Shown here: positions 1-4,266 of the stretch, in pieces
Layout of the letters: every line of letters starts with the position of its first letter
How positions within the stretch are numbered: the stretch's first letter is position 1
Origin: Candidatus Sulfotelmatobacter sp.
GTDB lineage: Bacteria > Acidobacteriota > Terriglobia > Terriglobales > Acidobacteriaceae
Reading direction: 5' to 3'
Assembly: GCA_030044775.1 (NCBI GenBank)
Contig: JASICF010000478.1
Coordinates: 1 to 5,192, forward strand
Length of the DNA: 5,192 nucleotides
Notes under the pieces: model-generated
Told to the model about the DNA's origin: nothing
The model's database searches: none
What the model saw: only the letters and a program-made list of their open reading frames with translations
Translations under genes and position numbers: made by a program

Positions 1-1058
1 CTCACCCGTCCCAAATCGTTACGGCCAAGATCGACCAGCATCACGTGCTCGGCGCGTTCCTTTTCGTCGTTGCGCATCTGCTCTTCCAGGCGCAAATCTT
101 CAGCTTCATCGTGCCCACGCGGGTGCGTTCCCGCAATCGGACGATACTCCAGCTTTCGTCCCGTCACCCGCACCAGCATTTCCGGCGAAGATCCCAGAAT
201 CTGACGCTCTCCCATCCGCAGAAAATAAAGATACGGTGAAGGATTGATCTGCCGCAGCGCGCGGTAAAGATCGAACGGATCGACTCCGGGAGCGAAGTCG
301 AGCCGCTGCGAAAGCACCACCTGAAAAATGTCGCCGGCGGCGATGTACTCCTTGCATCGCTCCACGCTGCGCATGAACTTCGCCCGCGACGTCCCGGCAT
401 GAATTTTGAGTTTGCCCGGTTTCGCTTTCGGCGACTTTCGCCACATCGCCGGACGCGGCCCCGCAGCAAGTTTGCGCTCGAGAGTGGCGATGTCATCCGC
501 CGCCCGACGGTAAGCTTGCTGTGGATTCTCGCGAGAAACATCGGCCGCCGCCACAATGTGAATCTGATGCCGCAGGTGATCGAAAGCCAGCAGCCGGTCG
601 AAAAACATCAGTTCGCAATCCGGCAGGCGCAAATCATCTTTGGCGTGTTCCCCGATTTTCTCGAGCTGCCGCACAACGTCGTAGGCGAAATATCCCACTG
701 CCCCAGCCAGAAATGGCGGCAGCCCGGGAATTGCCGCCGGCTGGTGCTCGCCGAGCAACTGCTTCACGAACTCGAAAACATTTCCTTCGTAGTTCTCGCG
801 CCTTCGCCCGCGTTCAATTTCAATCGCCGAACCGCGCGCCCGCAGCCGCATATACGGCCGCGCCCCCAGAAAGGTATAACGCCCGATCTGCTCGCCACGC
901 TCGACCGACTCCAGCAGAAACGCGTGCTTTTCGTTCGCCGCGATCGCAAGAAACGCCGAAACTGGAGTAAGCAGGTCCGCGCTCACCGACTTCACTACCG
1001 GCACCAGCGTGGCCGAAGCAGCCAAACGGGAAAACTGTTTGAAATCGGGATCGAGCAT
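1..1058 (-). CDS. trpE: Anthranilate synthase component I, TrpE (partial, C-terminus off the left edge)
   Basis: TrpE converts chorismate to anthranilate, with ammonia supplied by the TrpG glutaminase; it is the first committed step of tryptophan synthesis in the cytoplasm. The minus-strand frame is open from the edge to past 1058 and gives 352 residues of a family usually near 500. The N-terminal domain has the tryptophan feedback-site motif LLES at 48-51, followed by GRYTFLG. The chorismate-binding domain starts near F228 and shows AAGDIFQVVLSQR (about 240-252), NPSPYLYF, SSPEMLVR, PIAGTHPRG (307-315) and VDLGRNDLGRV (342-352). The last catalytic portion lies outside the window. PIAGTHPRG has His where E. 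coli has Arg. The start is ATG at 1058 (MLDPDFKQF...); no other in-frame start lies just upstream, and a TATAAT sits at a fitting distance. No strong Shine-Dalgarno is visible. PabB and other chorismate-binding enzymes are relatives, but LLES and the whole N-terminal domain favour TrpE. Confidence 0.95.
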   Translation of the reverse strand, partial: MLDPDFKQFSRLAASATLVPVVKSVSADLLTPVSAFLAIAANEKHAFLLESVERGEQIGRYTFLGARPYMRLRARGSAIEIERGRRRENYEGNVFEFVKQLLGEHQPAAIPGLPPFLAGAVGYFAYDVVRQLEKIGEHAKDDLRLPDCELMFFDRLLAFDHLRHQIHIVAAADVSRENPQQAYRRAADDIATLERKLAAGPRPAMWRKSPKAKPGKLKIHAGTSRAKFMRSVERCKEYIAAGDIFQVVLSQRLDFAPGVDPFDLYRALRQINPSPYLYFLRMGERQILGSSPEMLVRVTGRKLEYRPIAGTHPRGHDEAEDLRLEEQMRNDEKERAEHVMLVDLGRNDLGRV

Positions 1059-1094
1059 GTGAAGGTAAAGCCGTTGAGCCCGGCTTAGCGGTTC

Positions 1095-1100
1095 ATTATA
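1095..1100 (-). promoter_or_regulatory. Candidate -10 box of the trpE promoter
   Basis: The minus strand carries a perfect TATAAT 36 bases before the trpE ATG, in the 118-bp gap after the GloVer gene. This would place transcription start near 1088 and give a leader of about 30 bases, too short for a classic attenuator with a leader peptide. No convincing -35 is present at 16-18 bp; the hexamer at 17 bp is GACTGA. The call therefore rests on the -10 alone. It suggests trpE can be transcribed separately from the upstream gene. Confidence 0.45.
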
Positions 1101-1176
1101 GGTGAGGCGCGCGTGGATCAGTCCTGCCGGAAGGCGCTTACAAACCCATGCTGAGCGGAGATGCTAAGGTTCGAAC

Positions 1177-2634
1177 TCACTCCTCGACGCGGAACGCAAT
1201 ATTGCTTACCAGCGTTCCGCCGGATGTTACGACGCTGATTTTGCCGGTCGTGGCGCCCTCCGGAACCGTGGTCGTGATCTCCGAAGGCGACACGACCGTG
1301 AACTGTGACGCAGTATCGTTGAAGCTGACAGCAGTGGTGCTGGTCAGGTTGTTTCCGAGAATGATTACTGTCGTTCCTACCGCGCCAGAAACTGGCCGCG
1401 TCTCAACGAATGGCCCGAGCCCGATAGAGAAGGAAAAAACCGTGCCATTGCTTCCGTAACCTCCAGTCGTTCCGTAAAAGGTTCCATTGGTGGCCTGGAT
1501 GAGACCGCCAAATGGGCCTCCGTCCCCGGCAATTGCTGCCAGACTATAAAGAGTGGTGAACTTTCCGGTCGGCGTCAGTCGGAAGATTGTGCCGTCGCCG
1601 TTGGCCCCGCCGCCTACTGTCGTCCCGTAGAAGTTTCCGTCGGTGGCCAGGAGCAGCGCAGACGCCGGGAAATCGCCGTCGGCGCAGTTCGGCAGGCTGC
1701 AGAAGGCATATAACGTTTTCAACGCACCCTCAGCCGTCACCTCGTAGATTGTGCCGAGACTGTTGACGCCTCCCAGAAATGTTGTGCCGTAGAAGTTCCC
1801 ATTGGCTCCCTGCACAGGCGAGGCCACAGGTCCAGATCCGTCGGGGCAGTTGAGTTCGTTAGCCTCGCAGAAACTGTAGAGCGTGGTGAGATCGCCTTGC
1901 GGAGTTGCCTTAAAAACTGTGCCATAACCGTAGTCCCCTCCGTCTTCCGTTGTCCCGTAAAAATCGCCGTTCGCCGCTTGCCCCGTGAGAGGGCTGGGGT
2001 AGTATCCAGCGGAGCATTCCGAACAGAAGTCATAAAGAGTCCTTAGCTCCCCGGCCGTGGATAATTCGAACAGGGTGCCGCAAAGATCCGGGCACTGGCT
2101 GAGCGTGGTTACACCGTAGAGATTTCCATTGCCCACTTGCACCAGCCCATCAGGACCCACGCCGTCGCTGCAATTGCCGGTGGCACAGAAATTATGCAGC
2201 GTTTGGATCTTCCCGGCGGGGGACATCCGGAATGCGATCCCGTCGTCGGCAGTCCCGCCAGTCCCAGTTGTGCCGTAGAAGTTCCCGTCAATGGCCTGCA
2301 TCAACCCACTGGGACCGCTACCATCGGTGCAGCCAGTTTCTTCGCAAAAATTGTACAAAGTTGTTAGCGTACCCCCTGGCGTAAGCTTGAATGCGGTGCC
2401 CTCATTGTTGGTTCCTCCCTGTACAGTCACGCCATAAAAGTTCGCATCCGTGCCCTGCACGACACCAGAGGTCAGATTCGAACCGTTGCTTCCGTTGAAG
2501 GTTACAAGGGTCTTGAAGCCCTGCGCGTTCGCGACAGGAATCGTCCCCACGAAGACGGCAAGCGCAAGAAACACCCTTTTTCGCGTGAGACTCTTTTTTG
2601 AAGCCTCAATTTTTCCTTGGTGGGAGCTAGACAT
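1177..2634 (-). CDS. Secreted GloVer-repeat protein with C-terminal IPT/TIG-like domain
   Basis: This is an exported 485-residue protein of unknown function. The N-terminus has a basic stretch (KKSLTRKR), a hydrophobic core (VFLALAVFVGTIPV) and a signal peptidase I site after ANA, about residue 37. Seven GloVer repeats (TIGR03803-type) follow at roughly 40-90, 91-143, 144-197, 198-249, 250-305, 306-359 and 360-409. Each carries the pattern TLY-F ... (D/N)GNFYGTT ... GG ... GT-F. Residues 410-485 (RPVSGAVGTTVIILGNNL, ending AFRVEE) look like an IPT/TIG immunoglobulin-like fold. Repeats 2-6 contain cysteine pairs, fitting disulfides outside the cytoplasm. The start at ATG 2634 is preferred because AGAGGTG lies just upstream; the frame's longer version would begin at a TTG that is itself the promoter -35. 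Family knowledge says GloVer proteins are probably extracellular. Any ligand or enzyme activity is unknown. Confidence 0.88.
   Translation of the reverse strand: MSSSHQGKIEASKKSLTRKRVFLALAVFVGTIPVANAQGFKTLVTFNGSNGSNLTSGVVQGTDANFYGVTVQGGTNNEGTAFKLTPGGTLTTLYNFCEETGCTDGSGPSGLMQAIDGNFYGTTGTGGTADDGIAFRMSPAGKIQTLHNFCATGNCSDGVGPDGLVQVGNGNLYGVTTLSQCPDLCGTLFELSTAGELRTLYDFCSECSAGYYPSPLTGQAANGDFYGTTEDGGDYGYGTVFKATPQGDLTTLYSFCEANELNCPDGSGPVASPVQGANGNFYGTTFLGGVNSLGTIYEVTAEGALKTLYAFCSLPNCADGDFPASALLLATDGNFYGTTVGGGANGDGTIFRLTPTGKFTTLYSLAAIAGDGGPFGGLIQATNGTFYGTTGGYGSNGTVFSFSIGLGPFVETRPVSGAVGTTVIILGNNLTSTTAVSFNDTASQFTVVSPSEITTTVPEGATTGKISVVTSGGTLVSNIAFRVEE
1180..1407 (-). other. IPT/TIG-like domain region of the GloVer protein
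   Basis: Residues 410-485 begin with the P-x-SG-x-VGTTV-x-I-x-G-NL pattern, followed by V-FN and later T-VP-GATTGKI-VVTSGG. These are hallmarks of IPT/TIG immunoglobulin-like domains seen at the ends of many secreted bacterial proteins. It probably acts as a structural or surface-interaction module. Identification is by motif recognition only. Confidence 0.75.
1408..2517 (-). repeat. Seven tandem GloVer repeats (about 150-168 bp each)
   Basis: This coding repeat array lies inside the secreted protein. At the DNA level a degenerate motif around 'ccgtagaagttcccrt' on the plus strand recurs near 1474, 1626, 1789, 1964, 2114, 2272 and 2432, so the period is about 150-175 bp. Copies differ at many codon positions, so these are old, diverged duplications and not a recent slippage array. 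Repeats 2-6 share a C-x(2-6)-C loop after TLY-F; repeats 1 and 7 lack it. Confidence 0.85.
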
Positions 2635-2638
2635 AGAG

Positions 2639-2645
2639 CACCTCT
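2639..2645 (-). promoter_or_regulatory. Shine-Dalgarno deciding the GloVer protein start
   Basis: The minus strand reads AGAGGTG with the AGAGG core ending 6 bases before ATG 2634. This supports that ATG over the TTG 37 codons upstream. The resulting N-terminus places the signal peptide in a normal position. Confidence 0.65.
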
Positions 2646-2716
2646 GATGGAAGACGCCGAGCCTGGAACTCGCAAATGCCGGGAGGAAGTTAAACGGCCG
2701 AGCACAAACGCCCGTA

Positions 2717-2745
2717 AAGCTATCCAAAAGTGAGACTGCTGTCAA
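2717..2745 (-). promoter_or_regulatory. Sigma70-type promoter of the GloVer gene
   Basis: The minus strand carries a perfect -35 TTGACA (2740-2745), a 17-bp spacer and -10 TAGCTT (2717-2722). The -10 keeps only T1, A2 and T6 of the consensus, but those are its most conserved positions. Transcription would start near 2710 and give a leader of about 76 bases. No riboswitch-like fold is evident in that leader. The promoter lies just after the stop of the upstream DUF4440-like gene, so the GloVer gene is probably a separate transcription unit. Confidence 0.55.
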
Positions 2746-2790
2746 GCGAGAAAACCGGCTTGGAAACGGAAAAGAGTGGGCCGCAGGCTT

Positions 2791-3258
2791 CTATTTCGCG
2801 GTGAGAATCTTCTGTTCTCCGCGGCAGTGCAGCAAAATCTGCCAGCGGCCATCGCGCCAGATCCAAACCGTGTTCAGTCCGTTCTGCGCGTGCTTCTCCT
2901 GGCCATCGGCGCCGATCACGGTCGCGTCGGAATCGTAGCTGATCGAGTACGCATAAGGCCCAATGCTCACCACGCGAAAATTCTGCTGCTCGTAATGCAG
3001 CAGCTTGAGAGTGGGAATTTCTTTCAACAGATCAGCTTTGTTTTCGGTGCTGCCATCTTTATTGACGTCGATGAAATCGTCGGCGACCATCGACTTGATC
3101 GCGTCCATGTCGTGCTTCTGATCTGCAGCAAAGAGATTTTTCTCGTTCGCGACCGCTTGGTCGTAGGTGATCGGTCGTGGAGGCGGAGTGGCAGCTTGAG
3201 TCTGAGCAAATGAATATCCAGTCAGCAGCGCAAGTCCCAACAACGCATGAAACTTCAT
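2791..3258 (-). CDS. Secreted DUF4440 / SnoaL-like (NTF2-fold) protein
   Basis: This is a 155-residue protein. Residues 1-18 form a signal peptide (MKFHALLGLALLTGYSFA, probable cleavage before QTQ) followed by a proline-rich linker (PPPRP). The rest matches the DUF4440 / SnoaL-like NTF2 fold: a helical start (ANEKNLFAADQKHDMDAIKSMVADDFIDV), a central DLLKEIPTLKL, then beta strands ending in VWIWRDGRWQILLH (131-144). The W-x-x-D-G-x-W signature at 133-139 is typical of the family. NTF2-fold proteins can be small enzymes or binding proteins, and no specific catalytic set is identifiable here, so function is open. The start at ATG 3258 is chosen for GAGGAA 7 bases upstream and for the normal signal peptide it gives. 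It is followed after about 156 bp by the GloVer gene, which has its own promoter. Confidence 0.85.
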   Translation of the reverse strand: MKFHALLGLALLTGYSFAQTQAATPPPRPITYDQAVANEKNLFAADQKHDMDAIKSMVADDFIDVNKDGSTENKADLLKEIPTLKLLHYEQQNFRVVSIGPYAYSISYDSDATVIGADGQEKHAQNGLNTVWIWRDGRWQILLHCRGEQKILTAK

Positions 3259-3265
3259 GACGAGA

Positions 3266-3271
3266 TTCCTC
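3266..3271 (-). promoter_or_regulatory. Shine-Dalgarno of the DUF4440-like gene
   Basis: GAGGAA on the minus strand sits 7 bases before ATG 3258. It decides this start over a TTG 18 codons upstream, which overlaps the candidate -35. Confidence 0.6.
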
Positions 3272-3283
3272 AGCAGCAGGAAA

Positions 3284-3312
3284 ATCTTAATCGTTCCGGA
3301 ACTCAGGAGCAA
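3284..3312 (-). promoter_or_regulatory. Candidate promoter of the DUF4440-like gene
   Basis: The minus strand carries TTGCTC (3307-3312), a 17-bp spacer and TAAGAT (3284-3289). This is 3/6 and 4/6 matches to the sigma70 consensus at ideal spacing. The implied transcript start near 3277 leaves a leader of about 19 bases that just accommodates the Shine-Dalgarno. The match is moderate and could be chance. Confidence 0.35.
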
Positions 3313-3368
3313 TTTGTCCCGATAAGACGTACAGTTCAGCTTAAGATTCCAGCTATCTTCTTATCGAC

Positions 3369-3490
3369 TGCGTCATCCCGACTGTAGCCGTTCTTCAGGC
3401 GGAGCGAGGGATCTCGCGCGGAGCGGCCCAGCGACATATCGCGAGATCCCTCCGCCCGCTGGTGAAAGCGCGGGCGTTCGGGATGACGCA
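3369..3490. repeat. Nested inverted repeat (122 bp; REP/MITE-like palindromic element)
   Basis: Outer arms are a perfect 13-bp inverted pair, TGCGTCATCCCGA (3369-3381) and its complement (3478-3490). Inner arms are another perfect 13-bp pair, GAGGGATCTCGCG (3406-3418) and its complement (3440-3452). Between outer and inner arm on the right is a GC-rich hairpin, CGCCCGC (3453-3459) with GCGGGCG (3470-3476) and a 10-base loop; the left side has a weaker counterpart. The two halves thus look like diverged inverted copies of one unit. I recall similar 'GTCATCC...GGGATCT' units as dispersed intergenic repeats in Acidobacteriota and other soil bacteria; that is memory, not a search. No transposase is encoded here. 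It lies between two same-direction genes and could also act as a transcript-end hairpin, though no T-run follows. Confidence 0.75.
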
Positions 3491-3537
3491 TCAGTAGCGG
3501 CGGGACAAAGAGGGGACCACCCCAGCCTCACTCGCGC

Positions 3538-4104
3538 TTACTCTCTCCCCACCCCTAGCGCATCCGCGACTCGATTGATGTAGTTGAACCACGAGGCGAT
3601 CAGCGTGATCTGCAAAACGCCGCGATCGTCGAAGCCGGCAGCTCGCAGGCCTTCGATATCATTTTTCCAAACCTTGGTCGCGTCCTTGGTCAGCTTGACC
3701 ACATATTCGACCATCACCCGCTCCTGCGGCGTGATTGGCGCAGTCTTGTAATCCTTCTCAAGCGCGGCGACCAGGTCTTTATCCAGCGTCACCCTACGCA
3801 GAAACTCTGCGTGCGATTCGATTCAATAGACGCACCGGTTGGTCACCGATACCATGGTGGCGATCATTTCGTGTTGCCGGCGGCTGAGAGGAAGATCGGG
3901 CGACATGAGCGCGCCGAAGGTGGCAAAGGCATGATAGAGAGCGTCGGGAATCAGCGTGTGCGAGCCGACAATGGACGACGCGCCTGAAGGATCAGGGTGC
4001 ACCGGCTCGGCGTACTCTTTCGGATAGAGTAATTTCTCGCCCTCGATCGCCTGGCGCAACTTCTCATCGGCTTCGTTCAAAGGGACAGTTTTGATCCATG
4101 CCAT
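3538..4104 (-). CDS. AhpD-like / CMD-family peroxidase-related selenoprotein (in-frame UGA read as Sec94)
   Basis: Read through one TGA, this frame gives a 188-residue protein of the carboxymuconolactone decarboxylase (CMD) / AhpD-like superfamily, closest in layout to the 'peroxidase-related enzyme' group. AhpD proteins use a redox-active Cys pair to reduce peroxides or partner peroxiredoxins. The core is RRQHE79-MIATMVSVTNR-C91-V-Y-U94-I-E-S-H98. E79, C91, U94 and H98 have the same relative spacing as Glu118, Cys130, Cys133 and His137 of Mycobacterium tuberculosis AhpD. The C-terminal half (ITPQERVMVEYVVKLT, IEGLRAAGFDDRGVL, FNYINRVADALGV) is well preserved on the far side of the TGA, which argues against decay. 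A SECIS-like hairpin follows the TGA. The start is ATG 4104, with GGGGAG 12 bases upstream. A downstream GTG at 3792 could be mistaken for a separate gene's start, but it lacks a Shine-Dalgarno and would omit the catalytic motif. The alternative is a nonsense pseudogene. sel genes are not in view. Confidence 0.85.
3796..3812 (-). promoter_or_regulatory. Bacterial SECIS-like stem-loop after the UGA
   Basis: On the minus strand, ACGCAGA (3812-3806), loop GTT (3805-3803) and TCTGCGT (3802-3796) form a perfect 7-bp hairpin. Its 5' side begins after a 10-base spacer from the UGA, so the apical loop is 17 bases downstream. Bacterial SECIS elements lie within the coding region immediately after the UGA, with a small loop that has a G at its start (GU bound by SelB in E. 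coli). Distance, loop size and leading GU all fit. The stem encodes A-E-F-L-R, family-typical residues, so some pairing could be coincidental. No bulged U like that of E. coli fdhF is obvious. Confidence 0.7.
3823..3825 (-). other. In-frame UGA, proposed selenocysteine codon (Sec94)
   Basis: The TGA falls exactly at the second catalytic Cys of the CxxC motif, reading N-R-C-V-Y-TGA-I-E-S-H-A-E-F-L-R-R. Cys-to-Sec exchange at redox-active cysteines is the classic selenoprotein pattern. Random nonsense mutation would hit this one codon out of about 188 only rarely. TGC/TGT to TGA is a single-base change, so mutation is possible but less economical than Sec. Confidence 0.83.
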
Positions 4105-4266
4105 GGTCGGTTATTTCTCCCCGGTTCGATCAAATTGCAAAAAGATACACTTCCGCGCGGGTCTTACCCATAACCCCTTCATACTAGTCGCCATGCGAGA
4201 GCGTAGAATATCGCTCGATATGATGAAGCGACTTCAGATGATGCGACCCGAGAGGCGTTTCATTTC
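4105..4266. promoter_or_regulatory. Divergent intergenic region between the selenoprotein and kinase genes
   Basis: This 162-bp region must hold the start signals for two outward-facing genes. Weak plus-strand -10 candidates are TAGAAT (4204-4209) and TATGAT (4219-4224), each 5/6 to consensus but without a good -35. No convincing minus-strand promoter was found. The Shine-Dalgarno for the kinase is GAGAGG (4250-4255); for the selenoprotein it is GGGGAG (4117-4122, minus). Two short palindromes lie in the kinase half. Confidence 0.5.
4208..4236. promoter_or_regulatory. Pair of short palindromes, possible operator sites
   Basis: ATATCG-CT-CGATAT (4208-4221) is a perfect 6-bp inverted repeat, and TGAAG-CGA-CTTCA (4224-4236) is a perfect 5-bp one, separated by two bases. 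They overlap the weak TAGAAT and TATGAT -10 candidates of the kinase gene. Position and symmetry suit a repressor or activator dimer, but no regulator can be named and short palindromes arise by chance. Confidence 0.3.

Noticed and set aside
399..1088. 229-codon open frame on the plus strand
   Set aside because: It is in antisense register with trpE, which is unmistakable by motif. The plus-strand product is Arg/Pro-rich without any domain.
1059..1176. trp attenuator or T-box upstream of trpE
   Set aside because: The predicted leader after TATAAT is about 30 bases. No leader peptide with Trp codons, T-box sequence or competing hairpins is visible.
1160..1185. GGTTCGAACTC resembling a tRNA T-loop
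   Set aside because: The flanking bases do not form a 5-bp T stem, and no acceptor, D or anticodon arms can be built around it. It partly overlaps the stop of the GloVer gene.
2746..2790. Terminator after the DUF4440-like gene
   Set aside because: Only a 4-bp AAGC/GCTT pairing with a 10-base loop was found, and no T-run follows.
2776..3213. 145-codon open frame on the plus strand
   Set aside because: It lies opposite the DUF4440-like gene, which has a signal peptide, a Shine-Dalgarno and the family signature on the minus strand.
3500..3530. Possible Rho-independent terminator after the selenoprotein gene (GGGG-TGGT-CCCC then TCTTTGT, minus strand)
   Set aside because: The stem is only 4 bp and the following tract is not a real T-run. 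The nearby large palindrome is a more likely structural element.
3538..3822. Separate small gene starting at GTG 3792, or a nonsense pseudogene
   Set aside because: There is no Shine-Dalgarno for that GTG. The frame continues unbroken upstream to the TGA with family residues (IESHAEFLRR), and both halves keep full family similarity. Selenocysteine at the catalytic position explains the TGA better than decay.
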